From: Leptospira fainei serovar Hurstbridge str. BUT 6
Lineage (GTDB): Bacteria; Spirochaetota; Leptospiria; Leptospirales; Leptospiraceae
Assembly: GCF_000306235.2 (NCBI RefSeq)
Contig: NZ_AKWZ02000009.1
Location: 62,001-126,000, forward strand
DNA length: 64,000 nt
Reading direction: 5' to 3'
Part shown: positions 1-9,591 of the stretch, one piece after another
Position numbering within the stretch: position 1 is the first letter of the stretch
How the letters are laid out: each line of letters opens with the position of its first letter
The notes under the pieces: generated by a model
The model's database searches: none
Seen by the model: only the letters and a program-made list of their open reading frames with translations
What the model was told of the DNA's origin: nothing
Position numbers and translations under genes: made by a program

Positions 1-1002
1 GATTTCGTCGTCGAATACTCTACCGAGAACGTCTACCGCATCCTTGCGATATTCGTCCGGAATCCGTTTATCGAATACCGGGCTCATTTTTGCATCCAAA
101 CGGACGAGAGGATTTTGCGTAAAATCGTAGGTAATTCCTTCGATCGAAACGACTTCGGCAGGAGTGATTTCCCCGTATTCGTTTTTCAGTTCTTCGGTCT
201 TGGCGTCGGATCTTTGAATAAAGTAGTTATCATACGGATACTTCAATTTAAAGATATTGATCGCATTCGCTCTCGCATCCCGACAAAGATTAATGGCGCC
301 TAAATAATATTCGATCCGATATTTGCGATGACTAGGCTGAAGTTTTTGGTGTTTTTCCAATTGCTTCTCGATTTTGAGCGCGTTATTTCTGGTTTCTTTC
401 GCTTCTCCCAAAAATTGATAACCGAGTTCCATATTCTTTTCAATCGTATACTTGCTTGTTACGTAATGGTATTCACGCGGGTTGTACATTCTACGAAAGA
501 AAGGAGCTTCGCGGTTTTCCTTGATATCGGCGCGAATATAACTCCCTTGTCCATACTCGACGGCGATGTCGACAAGAGCTTTATCCTGCGGATTATTCGG
601 GTTCTTTCTTTCAATCGCAGTTTTCAACATTTCTTCGGTTCTTTCCACATAAGCCTGGGAAATTTCTTCCAGCAGAAGTTCCATTCCGAATTGTGCTTCT
701 AAGAAACGACGATATGAATTTACGTGATTCCCCTCAAAGAAGTAAAGCAAACCCTCTTGGTAAAGGCGCTTCAACTCTTTGTATTTCCCAATTCGATCCC
801 CCTCCGATTGCGGCGCGGCTTGACCTTGTTGGTTCTGGGGCGTTTTTTGATCGCCCGGATAATTCCGGACGATCGGCTCGATCTCCCGTAAGTAGGTAAG
901 GAGTTCGACCCGTTTCTTATATGCCTTCATCGAAACGGCTTCGCCGTGGAGGATTGCGGGCGCGATAAACATCGCGATCGTGAAAACGAGTAGTTTCTTC
1001 AT
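1..1002 (-). CDS. Exported helical protein of unknown function, C-terminus beyond the left edge
   Basis: An open frame runs leftward from ATG at 1002 to the window edge with no stop, giving at least 334 residues. It begins with a short basic n-region and hydrophobic core (MKKLLVFTIAMFIAPAIL), which looks like a signal peptide, so the product is probably periplasmic or envelope-associated. A Gln/Pro-rich linker lies at about residues 50-70. The rest is charged and mostly helical in composition (Glu, Lys, Arg, Tyr), possibly TPR-like. AAAGAAAAGG lies just upstream as a ribosome binding site. It diverges from the DUF2225 gene. I do not recognise the family. The Leptospira flagellar coiling protein FcpA was considered and set aside because this frame already exceeds the length I recall for it (about 307 residues). 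Confidence 0.8.
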   Translation of the reverse strand, partial: MKKLLVFTIAMFIAPAILHGEAVSMKAYKKRVELLTYLREIEPIVRNYPGDQKTPQNQQGQAAPQSEGDRIGKYKELKRLYQEGLLYFFEGNHVNSYRRFLEAQFGMELLLEEISQAYVERTEEMLKTAIERKNPNNPQDKALVDIAVEYGQGSYIRADIKENREAPFFRRMYNPREYHYVTSKYTIEKNMELGYQFLGEAKETRNNALKIEKQLEKHQKLQPSHRKYRIEYYLGAINLCRDARANAINIFKLKYPYDNYFIQRSDAKTEELKNEYGEITPAEVVSIEGITYDFTQNPLVRLDAKMSPVFDKRIPDEYRKDAVDVLGRVFDDEI

Positions 1003-1139
1003 TGGCGGACCTTTTCTTTACTATCTCCCATAAGAGACCGGGTTCAACCCGAAAATCGTGCTTTTCTTCTTAGTCTATCGGTTAGAATACGGTGAGAATT
1101 GACGCTTCCGGCAGGATTTTTCCGGAAATTCTCTAACTA

Positions 1140-2021
1140 ATGACAGCAACAGCACTAGCACAAGGTAAGAAAATCTCCTTCCGCAATAAGGAGGATACCG
1201 TTTGCCCTATATGCAACGAAGTTCACCAACGTGAAAGCATGTTTCAGGGCGGCGGGCGCTTAATTGCAGGTCGTTTGACCCAGGAACTCCGTCGCCTCTA
1301 CGAAAAGAACAAAAAATTCGGTCGGGTAAGTCCGAACGACTATGTTCTAAATGTCTGTCCTAGATGCCTTTATACCGCCTTTCCGAAAGACTGGTCTTCT
1401 TTAGACGCGGACGAAAACACGAAACTGAGAGAAAACGCGGAAACCCGCAGAAAGAATATCGAACTAATCCTCGGTCCTCTTGATTTTTACCAGGATAGAA
1501 ATCTAGTTTTAGGCACAGCTTCCTACTTATTAGCGATCGAGTGCTATCAAAGCAGAAAAGTAACCGTTGCTCCGACTCCCAAAAAGGCAGTTTGTGCCGT
1601 GCGTGGCGCCTGGTATTTCGACGATATGCATGTCGAATTTCCCGAAATCGGATTTGATAAAATTCGGGATCTTCTCTACCAGAAAGCAGCCAGTTGGTAT
1701 ACCGATACGATGGAAATCATGCAATCCGGATCGGAACCTGTAGACGCCGCGTCTTATTTATTAGGTCCCGATACGGACAAAAACTGGGGTTTTGACGGAG
1801 TCATTTATCTTTCAGCGTACCTTACGATGAAATTTAAAGACGAATTGGCATCGGATCCTCAATCCAAACTGAATCTACTAGTTCGGGCCAAACGAACTCT
1901 TTCTAGACTTTACGGTTCCGGAAAAGCTTCCAAATCCAAGCCTTCGGTGATCATCGATATGGCAAAAGAATTGTACGATGAATACAACAAGATCATCGAT
2001 GAGATGGGAGGAGAGAAATAA
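1140..2021 (+). CDS. DUF2225 family protein with zinc-ribbon-like cysteines
   Basis: The 293-residue protein has an N-terminal metal-binding pattern: Cys22-Pro-Ile-Cys25 with His29, then Cys73-Pro-Arg-Cys76. This is the arrangement of DUF2225 proteins (PF09986), found in Firmicutes and spirochaetes and of unknown function. The remainder is helical and resembles TPR-type repeats (about residues 95-290). There is no signal peptide, so it is probably cytoplasmic. It lies 45 bp upstream of truA on the same strand, and the two may be cotranscribed. The start at 1140 has only a weak ribosome binding site, but the next Met (residue 34) would remove the first metal-binding pair, so the upstream start is favoured. 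Confidence 0.85.
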   Translation: MTATALAQGKKISFRNKEDTVCPICNEVHQRESMFQGGGRLIAGRLTQELRRLYEKNKKFGRVSPNDYVLNVCPRCLYTAFPKDWSSLDADENTKLRENAETRRKNIELILGPLDFYQDRNLVLGTASYLLAIECYQSRKVTVAPTPKKAVCAVRGAWYFDDMHVEFPEIGFDKIRDLLYQKAASWYTDTMEIMQSGSEPVDAASYLLGPDTDKNWGFDGVIYLSAYLTMKFKDELASDPQSKLNLLVRAKRTLSRLYGSGKASKSKPSVIIDMAKELYDEYNKIIDEMGGEK

Positions 2022-2066
2022 CCCTTTCCTGCTTGTTCCGTAAAACTTCCCCGCGGTTTCTGAAAC

Positions 2067-2900
2067 ATGAATGAAATGGACGAGCCGGGTAATTACGCTC
2101 TCCTTCTGGAATATGATGGCGGATGCTTTTACGGTTACCAAACCCAAAGACAAACGCCTACGGTTCAGAACGAAATAGAAAAAGCTCTGGCGATTCTTTT
2201 AAATAAGCCCACGCGCATCTACGGAGCCGGACGAACCGACACCGGGGTCCATGCACGGGGAATGATCGTAAATTTCAAAACGAAATCGAAGATCAAAGAA
2301 TTATCCCGCTTCTTACTCGGACTCAATGCACTCACCGACCCAGGTCTTTCCATCCTAGGAATCGCCCCAGTTCCGGAAACCTTCAATTCTCAATTTTCCT
2401 GTACTGCGAGGGAGTATGAATACCTGCTTCTAAACTCGAAAATTCCCCGACCTATTTGGAAAAACCGCGTGTTTTGGTACCAACATCGGATTGACGTTTC
2501 CCGGTTACGGCAAGAACTGGAACTATTAAAAGGTGAGCATGATTTCCGTAGCCTGGCTAAGGCTACTTCCATGAGGAACCGAAAGATTACAACTCGGGTC
2601 ATTTATGATACGAGTTTAAAAGAGAGCCCAGAGGAACCGGGATTGTTTCGCTTCCGGATTAAGGCAAATGGCTTTCTCCATAATATGATCCGCATTCTAA
2701 CGGGTACATTATTAGAGATAGCGACAGGAAAGCGTAAAGAGACAAATATATTGGAAATCCTATCCTCAAAAGATCGAACGATAGCCGGAATCACTCTTCC
2801 ACCTTACGGATTATATTTCGTTCGAGCGTATTACGATTCCTTTCCTCAAATCGATTCACTTTATCTAGAACGGGATGCTTTTGGGAGAATTTCACATTGA
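2067..2900 (+). CDS. truA: tRNA pseudouridine(38-40) synthase TruA
   Basis: TruA isomerises uridines 38, 39 and 40 in the anticodon arm of many tRNAs to pseudouridine. The catalytic motif GAGRTDTGVHARG is present at about residues 53-65, with Asp58 as the expected nucleophile. The family N-terminus (LLLEYDGG) and the late motif FLHNMIRILTG, typical of TruA, are intact. Length (277 aa) is slightly above the usual 245-270. Two in-frame ATGs lie at residues 1 and 4; either could be used. Its stop codon overlaps the TTG start of the next gene by 4 nt, which suggests translational coupling to a gene of unrelated function. Confidence 0.95.
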   Translation: MNEMDEPGNYALLLEYDGGCFYGYQTQRQTPTVQNEIEKALAILLNKPTRIYGAGRTDTGVHARGMIVNFKTKSKIKELSRFLLGLNALTDPGLSILGIAPVPETFNSQFSCTAREYEYLLLNSKIPRPIWKNRVFWYQHRIDVSRLRQELELLKGEHDFRSLAKATSMRNRKITTRVIYDTSLKESPEEPGLFRFRIKANGFLHNMIRILTGTLLEIATGKRKETNILEILSSKDRTIAGITLPPYGLYFVRAYYDSFPQIDSLYLERDAFGRISH

Positions 2901-3718
2901 AAAAATTCCTCCCGATCGCCTTCTTATTTTTTCCCTGGACTGGGGTATTCGCTGTCCCAGATGGGCTTAGTAAACGTGCCTTGAATTTTTTAGGCGGGGC
3001 AAGCATACCCGGAACTTGGAACCTGCCTAAGATAGGAAATAGCTTTCGCAATGGAGAATTAGTCGCCCAAGGCGGGAACCTTCCCTCCTCCGGTTTGACA
3101 CGGTCAGGCAAAAAGGCCGACTCTAAGGAAAGCGAAGAGGAGGAAGAAGAGGATCTCCCCAGTTTTTTCGATAATCGAAAACCGGAGATCGGTTTTTGGT
3201 TGGGGGCTGCCAACCCTTTTCCCGGTAGCCAATCGCAGCAAATATTAAATACGACTCTTGGGGCGGGTTTATTTTTTAGGATCCCTTGGCCTTGGATCTT
3301 TTATATGGAATTCGGTGCATCTTACGCCAATTACCTCTCCAGATCGGAACGGGCTCTTACGACAATTCCAACCTATGGCGCATTGGTTTATAAGCTTCCA
3401 TTTGAAATTCCCATCAATTTCCTTGTGAAGGCCGGGGGCGGAGAAACTTACGTAGTCGCACGACCTGCAAATACGTCTCGCTGGGATAAAACGCTCTACG
3501 CGGGCTTTGAGGCCAGCTTCATCGCCGGGAAAAAAATTCGAATCGGAATTCGAGTGGATTATTATAAAATATTCGAAACAGACTTGGAGCCTCCGAGCGC
3601 TACCAAATATCCGTATATTGGGCCGACGGAAGATTCTCGACTAACCAATCCTAATTATTATCATACGGTAAATACGGAATTTTTCAACTTCGGTCTAATG
3701 GTGAGTATGTTCTTATGA
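2897..3718 (+). CDS. Predicted outer-membrane beta-barrel protein
   Basis: The 273-residue protein starts at TTG 2897, overlapping the truA stop. A signal peptide (MKKFLPIAFLFFPWTGVFA) is followed by a low-complexity acidic stretch (SEEEEEEDLPS, about residues 78-90). From about residue 95 to the end come alternating aromatic/polar strands of the type seen in small outer-membrane beta-barrels, ending in a hydrophobic strand (FGLMVSMFL). The specific family is not recognised. It overlaps the following lipoprotein gene by 4 nt (ATGA), so the two probably form a translationally coupled envelope pair. Function is unknown; outer-membrane location is inferred from composition only. Confidence 0.8.
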   Translation: MKKFLPIAFLFFPWTGVFAVPDGLSKRALNFLGGASIPGTWNLPKIGNSFRNGELVAQGGNLPSSGLTRSGKKADSKESEEEEEEDLPSFFDNRKPEIGFWLGAANPFPGSQSQQILNTTLGAGLFFRIPWPWIFYMEFGASYANYLSRSERALTTIPTYGALVYKLPFEIPINFLVKAGGGETYVVARPANTSRWDKTLYAGFEASFIAGKKIRIGIRVDYYKIFETDLEPPSATKYPYIGPTEDSRLTNPNYYHTVNTEFFNFGLMVSMFL

Positions 3719-4986
3719 ATTCTAAAATCTCGACGGCTATTTTGCTCAGCCTACTGCTCATTACTTGCCGACGCGGAGACTGGCAAGGAAACCTTACCGG
3801 AGCGCCTGTCGTGAGTACCCTCTTTAATAGTAGGATGCTCCTTCTTTTAAAAGCGACGTACGCTACCGACAACCCTCAGGATTTTTCGCAATACCAAGGT
3901 GGAACGGGAGCTTTATACCAGGATGACGTTCCCGGCGATCCTGCGTTCAATCTTACAGGTGTCCCTTTGGCTAAGGACCTGCCGATTTTTATCGATATCG
4001 GAGAGATTCGAATCTCATCCAAATACCAAGAGGGCTTGGGAAATCTTTCCCAAATTACGACCACAAAGCAATCGAAATCGTTCTGGGATTTTATCGCTCC
4101 GAATCGCGAAGTCTACTGCACCGTTCCGTATACGTTAAACTCCAATACTTGCCGATCGCAAAATGGCGAATTCAAAATGCAGCAGTTACTAAACGGAGAC
4201 GGCGCTCAGTACCCCTCAAACGATCCGACGGAAGGAACTAGCCAAGGAAATCCGAGTCAGTACTATTACACCGGCGTCTTCCTAAGAACCATGATCACTG
4301 CTTGGGGAAATATTCCGAATGTGGATCTTACCACAGTCACCTTCTTTGATAACTATCCGATCAACGGGTTTAATATCGTGCCGAGGATGGCTTACGTTCC
4401 GGGGGCACTGACTAAATCCACGACTCCGTTGATTTTTCCTTTGCTTTATTCGATGGGGGGAGACGAGGGAGGACCTTTAGGCAACGGCGATATGGAATTC
4501 CGTCCCGGTTATGAACCCTATATCTTCGAAGTAAGGATGAATCTTAAAGAAAACTTAATGATTCACTCATTCGCCGCACTCGACGGATCGAACGCAGGAA
4601 CTTTGGTTGCGGTCAGCGACTGGAATGCCGATCATCAAGGCCAAACGGATATCGGCGGAAATTTACTGCTTCGTTCTAGAACCATTTACCCAAGCTCCGC
4701 TTCCAAATTATTGATCAGCGGAGGCAGCGGCTCTACGTATCATTATTACGGAATTTTCCGCGATACGGAAATCAATCTATTGAGCAAATTGCCTTTGATT
4801 GCCTCTCCCGCGCTTGCGGGAACCACTCCGATAAAGTACATTATGCCCGGACAATATCAATTGGTTTGCTTGGGAGACATTGCCAGAGTCGACGGTTTTC
4901 CGGATACGATCGTAAGGCAGACCACGTTTTCCGTTCCTCAAAACGGGAACGGAAACACGATGGCGGTCTCCTTAACCTGCCCGTAA
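3715..4986 (+). CDS. Leptospiral lipoprotein of unknown function
   Basis: The 423-residue protein has a lipoprotein signal peptide ending in LLLITC with Cys18 as the predicted lipidation site, followed by a positively charged RRGD. The mature part is rich in Thr, Gly, Asn and Tyr with no transmembrane segments, consistent with a surface or periplasmic beta-rich protein. The ATG overlaps the stop of the preceding outer-membrane-like gene (ATGA), so the two are likely made together. No enzymatic motif is visible. It ends before an inverted repeat that separates it from the convergent PfkB gene. Confidence 0.8.
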   Translation: MNSKISTAILLSLLLITCRRGDWQGNLTGAPVVSTLFNSRMLLLLKATYATDNPQDFSQYQGGTGALYQDDVPGDPAFNLTGVPLAKDLPIFIDIGEIRISSKYQEGLGNLSQITTTKQSKSFWDFIAPNREVYCTVPYTLNSNTCRSQNGEFKMQQLLNGDGAQYPSNDPTEGTSQGNPSQYYYTGVFLRTMITAWGNIPNVDLTTVTFFDNYPINGFNIVPRMAYVPGALTKSTTPLIFPLLYSMGGDEGGPLGNGDMEFRPGYEPYIFEVRMNLKENLMIHSFAALDGSNAGTLVAVSDWNADHQGQTDIGGNLLLRSRTIYPSSASKLLISGGSGSTYHYYGIFRDTEINLLSKLPLIASPALAGTTPIKYIMPGQYQLVCLGDIARVDGFPDTIVRQTTFSVPQNGNGNTMAVSLTCP

Positions 4987-5001
4987 AATAAAATCTCAGC
5001 G

Positions 5002-5035
5002 ATCTCCGAAAAATTTTTTACGGTCTCTCGGAGAT
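5002..5035. terminator. Inverted repeat between convergent genes, possible bidirectional terminator
   Basis: ATCTCCGA (5002-5009) and TCGGAGAT (5028-5035) are perfect 8-bp complements around an 18-nt loop containing a T run. The repeat sits between convergent coding regions ending at 4986 and 5044. There is no clean T tract directly after the stem, so the terminator call is moderate. Confidence 0.45.
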
Positions 5036-5043
5036 AAATATTG

Positions 5044-6039
<996 letters not shown>

Positions 6040-6138
6040 GAAAATCTCCTAAAATATTATAAAATTAAAATGTACTAAATCTAAATCGGTTAGATTTTTC
6101 TGCTCACCGAGTAAAACGGAACTGAACGGAATAACTTT

Positions 6139-7047
6139 TCACTCGCGAAGCCACTCGATCAATTCCCAACCGTTCCAAGACGTTTCGTAAACTAACTTCC
6201 CTTTTACGATGTCGGTAAGGAGTTCCAAGAATTCTTCCTTTCTTTCCGTTATCACGCCGCTAAATAGAAAATGATTCGTTTTTAAGGAGGCAATCCGCTC
6301 TATATTAGCCTTTAAGACCGCAAAGGTGATATTTGCGACGCATAAATCGTATTCTTTTTCCGCGACTAAGGGATGATCGAATCCGCCCTCTTCCACTCTT
6401 AGATTAGAATCGGAGATCCGGTTTTCGTCTCTATTGAAAGTGGAAGATCGCACCGCGTTTGGATCAATATCGACGGCCAGAATTTCCGTAGCGCCGATCT
6501 TCGAGGCTGCGACCGAAAGAATTCCCGAACCCGCACCGATATCTACGACGCGTTTACCGACCAGCTCTATATCGCCGAGCCGGGATAATACGAGTCGAGT
6601 CGTTTCATGATGTCCGGTGCCGAAGGCCAAACCAGGATTGATGTATATCGGAACAGCAGGTTGAATTTCGACGGCTTTAGCCGCTTCCCAGTCCTCTTTT
6701 TCCCAAGTAGGAACCACCCAAAATACTCCGACGGAAAAGGGTTTGTAAAATTCCTTATAAGCCTCTTCGTATTCTTTCGTTTCGATCCATCTGGATTCGG
6801 CGAAAGAATTCTCCGGAGCAACCGCCTTTAGGTAAACCCAGATTTTCGCTTCCGAAGAGATATCTTCCTCCGCCAAATAAACCCTAATCGGAGTATTATC
6901 CGAAATAATTTCCTCCTCCGGTTTTCTTGCTTCTTCGCGATCGAAGAGAATTTCGTAATATCCGGCGACTTGCCATTCGTCGAGCAGAGAGGAAAATTCT
7001 TCGGCAAAATCTTTAGGTATGGATACTTTGACTTCCTTATACTTCAC
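6139..7047 (-). CDS. prmA: Ribosomal protein L11 methyltransferase PrmA
   Basis: PrmA trimethylates ribosomal protein L11 using S-adenosylmethionine. The family signature FGTGHHETTR and SAM-binding motif I (VVDIGAGSGILSVAA) followed by the acidic motif DIDPNAV are present in the second half; the N-terminal half is the L11-recognition region. I place the start at GTG 7047 (302 aa) rather than ATG 7092. Homology-like sequence begins at KYKEVKVSIP, an AGGA-containing site lies upstream, and the GTG start overlaps the preceding gene by only 11 nt instead of 56. It is the last gene of an overlapping operon with the PrsW-like protease. Confidence 0.92.
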   Translation of the reverse strand: MKYKEVKVSIPKDFAEEFSSLLDEWQVAGYYEILFDREEARKPEEEIISDNTPIRVYLAEEDISSEAKIWVYLKAVAPENSFAESRWIETKEYEEAYKEFYKPFSVGVFWVVPTWEKEDWEAAKAVEIQPAVPIYINPGLAFGTGHHETTRLVLSRLGDIELVGKRVVDIGAGSGILSVAASKIGATEILAVDIDPNAVRSSTFNRDENRISDSNLRVEEGGFDHPLVAEKEYDLCVANITFAVLKANIERIASLKTNHFLFSGVITERKEEFLELLTDIVKGKLVYETSWNGWELIEWLRE

Positions 7048-7810
7048 CTGATTGTCCTGAGGACAAATTAGGTAGAACGACACTACCGTCATCTACGATT
7101 TCTGCATCCAACGGAACCAAGTATTTTCTTCGATCCTTCACTATCCACACCCAAATCCCGACGAATAAGGCGATCGCAATCCAAGCGCCGAATCTTCCGT
7201 TCGGTAATACGAAAAAATCGAATAGGCCGTGTTGAAATACTGCCAGTAAGAACGCCTGACCTAAATATTTAGCCTTGTCCGCCTTTTCCTTAAAATTACT
7301 TTTAATCAGAAAAAGGGAAAAGCATAGATTTATAAGCAAGTGTGCGTTCGTGGATTTTAACGTTCTCGCGATGAACGTCGCTACACGATCATGTTCGTTT
7401 GCGGATTGAATATAATGATAATTTTCCACACCGGCAAACCCGAGCGCAACAAATCCTCCGATTAGGAAAACTTCAGGTAAAAATCGTTTCGCCCGTCGGT
7501 CGTAGGCAACTAAATAAGAAAAACCTAAAATAAGAGCGGATTTACACGCTTCTTCCATCATCCCCGCTTGAACGAAAGCGATATGAACCGTTTGAGATAG
7601 GATGGAACCGGAAGGCTTTTTACCCGGAACGGGAACATTCGGCCAGAACCAAGCGTTCAATTGCAGAACCAATTCGGTAGCCAACCAACCTAAGGCAAGG
7701 GCGCCGAATAACGTGAATACTAGTTTAGAAACGGGAATTTTGGGATGGATATAAACCAAAACGAAAGCCCAAGGGAAAATACTCAAAATGGCAAGGAGTT
7801 CAACGCTCAT
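7037..7810 (-). CDS. PrsW-family intramembrane metalloprotease
   Basis: A polytopic membrane protein (257 aa, roughly seven to eight hydrophobic segments) with the PrsW pattern. An EExxK-type motif (MMEEACKSA) begins at about residue 80, and later membrane histidines occur in NAHLL and FQHGLFDF. PrsW of Bacillus cleaves the anti-sigma factor RsiW, and relatives are glutamate/zinc-type membrane peptidases; the substrate here is unknown. The ATG overlaps the stop of the upstream TonB-like gene (ATGA), with GGAG just before it, and the 3' end overlaps prmA. Confidence 0.85.
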   Translation of the reverse strand: MSVELLAILSIFPWAFVLVYIHPKIPVSKLVFTLFGALALGWLATELVLQLNAWFWPNVPVPGKKPSGSILSQTVHIAFVQAGMMEEACKSALILGFSYLVAYDRRAKRFLPEVFLIGGFVALGFAGVENYHYIQSANEHDRVATFIARTLKSTNAHLLINLCFSLFLIKSNFKEKADKAKYLGQAFLLAVFQHGLFDFFVLPNGRFGAWIAIALFVGIWVWIVKDRRKYLVPLDAEIVDDGSVVLPNLSSGQSGEV

Positions 7811-9486
7811 AGCTCCTCCATGTAACGTCCGTCGAACATTTGCACCAAATCGCTTTGTAATTTGGTGGGCATCGTTTCTGGATTAATGGTACCGTTCCAA
7901 AAAAGTTCCGTCACTCGAACATATCCTTTAGTTCCGGGCGGAGGCATCATCGGAGATAGATTTTCGATCAGTTCCAAAGTCCGTCGATCCTGTTCAGGAT
8001 ACGGAGAACTTTCAACGAGTTCGACGTCTACCACATCGCCTTCTGGCGTGATTGTGTATGCAACAACGCAGGAATAATTATGCGGAGCGGTTTTCCAATA
8101 TTCCATAAACGATTCGAAGGCCCGCATTTTCGCGGAGATATAATTGGAGTAAGTGGGCGGAAGTTTTTTCCCGCGGATTCGTTTTACATCCCCTTTGACC
8201 CGCCCTTCGTCCGCAGGTTTTTCATTCGGAATTTTTTCCCCTTGCTGCGTATTGGGCGTTTCCGTCCCGGTTATAACCCCACCGTTTAGTCCCTGAACTT
8301 CGTCGGGAACGTTAGGATCGATGAAATAATATTCCATCGTATTTTCGGGAGTATAATGTCCTTCCGGTTTGGATTTCTCCTTATCCGATTTTCGATTAAT
8401 CATCGCAGGGATGATTAAAACTAAAGACAGGAGAACTAAGTGAATCAAAACGCTAAGCGCGATATTGTTCGCAAACCCAGGCCGTAAACCTCGCGCAGGT
8501 AAATTCGTCTGAAACGATCTTTTCAATAACCAATGCGAGAAGCCGTTGGTCGCGGATAAAAGCAGCAGAGCGAAGAACCAGGGGAGAAAGGAGGAAGCCA
8601 CTTCGAAAAATTTCTTATCGGGGATTCCCGGCTTCAAACCCAGAGACGCTAAATACCGAATTCCAAATGCAGGCTCCATCCAGGAGAAAAAGAAAGTCGC
8701 AAAGAATAAAAGAAGAAGTAAATAAACGAATAGAATCGGAAACCCTTTCCAAAGATTTCCGGAATAAATATGACCCCACCCTGGAAGCAACAAATCTCGG
8801 ATCATCGAATATTTTCGTTTCTTTAAAGCGGATTGAGTTTCCTTGGTTTCGGAAACTCTAGAAACGAAAACCTGTTTAGAAAACCAAGCCCAAGGTTTGC
8901 GAAAGAGGAAGATAGGGCGTCCTCCGGACATCATTCCTGCGACGGCGATTAACCAAGGGAAGAATATCCAAACACTTTCGGACAAAACCACAAATGGAGC
9001 CATTTTCACTCTGAACTCATCCTCAAACGCAAGGTGGTGAGTCAGAATTAAAACTCCGAATAGCGCCAAAATCGAAAAAACCGGCACGAGGATTAGAGGC
9101 TTTCTTTCTCCGGAACGTAATTTAGAGCGAACCGACTTTGCCTGAAGAAGCATGAATACAAGGCCGAGTAAGAAGAATAGAGGAAGAATAAACCATCCAT
9201 GCAATCCGGATATCTGCGGACTTACTAAAACGAAGATGGAAATAAATTCTTCGGCCTTTGTGGAAAAAAGCTGAGTAATTTCGAGTGGATATAAAATTCC
9301 GAGAATGGCGATTTGTAGCGCCAAAGAAGAAAAAGCATTTCTACGAACGTTTCTTCCGGTCGGAAACGCAAACAAGACCCCTAAGGGGAAAAAAATGCCG
9401 AATCCGACGAACGGTGAAATCCAGGAAAGAAAGTTAATCCCCCACTCTACGATTCGACGTTTACGGGAAAACACTGTCTCGAACAT
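7807..9486 (-). CDS. Polytopic membrane protein with a TonB-like C-terminal domain
   Basis: The 559-residue protein starts with about five hydrophobic segments (residues 15-190). A central block with the motif LLPGWGHIYSGNLWKG (about 230-245) resembles the short membrane segment of DUF5683-like proteins. A further transmembrane helix at about 345-365 is followed by a Lys/Glu/Pro-rich periplasmic linker. Residues 440-540 (SYVVAYTITPEGDVVDVELVESS-like pattern) look like a TonB C-terminal domain that contacts outer-membrane receptors. The multi-helix N-terminus is not that of classical TonB. It is coupled by a 4-nt overlap to the PrsW-like gene, so energy transduction or stress signalling is possible but not shown. 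Confidence 0.75.
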   Translation of the reverse strand: MFETVFSRKRRIVEWGINFLSWISPFVGFGIFFPLGVLFAFPTGRNVRRNAFSSLALQIAILGILYPLEITQLFSTKAEEFISIFVLVSPQISGLHGWFILPLFFLLGLVFMLLQAKSVRSKLRSGERKPLILVPVFSILALFGVLILTHHLAFEDEFRVKMAPFVVLSESVWIFFPWLIAVAGMMSGGRPIFLFRKPWAWFSKQVFVSRVSETKETQSALKKRKYSMIRDLLLPGWGHIYSGNLWKGFPILFVYLLLLLFFATFFFSWMEPAFGIRYLASLGLKPGIPDKKFFEVASSFLPWFFALLLLSATNGFSHWLLKRSFQTNLPARGLRPGFANNIALSVLIHLVLLSLVLIIPAMINRKSDKEKSKPEGHYTPENTMEYYFIDPNVPDEVQGLNGGVITGTETPNTQQGEKIPNEKPADEGRVKGDVKRIRGKKLPPTYSNYISAKMRAFESFMEYWKTAPHNYSCVVAYTITPEGDVVDVELVESSPYPEQDRRTLELIENLSPMMPPPGTKGYVRVTELFWNGTINPETMPTKLQSDLVQMFDGRYMEEL

Positions 9487-9591
9487 CCTCCGCCTATTGG
9501 ACCTCCCTAGTCTTCCAACGCAAACAAGAATTGGAAGATTTGTGGGAATTTAATACTTTATCGTAACACCGATTCGGGAATTCTTGGATGC

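Noticed and set aside
1..1002. Flagellar coiling protein FcpA
   Set aside because: The visible frame is already longer than the length I recall for FcpA and continues past the window edge; no residue pattern supports it.
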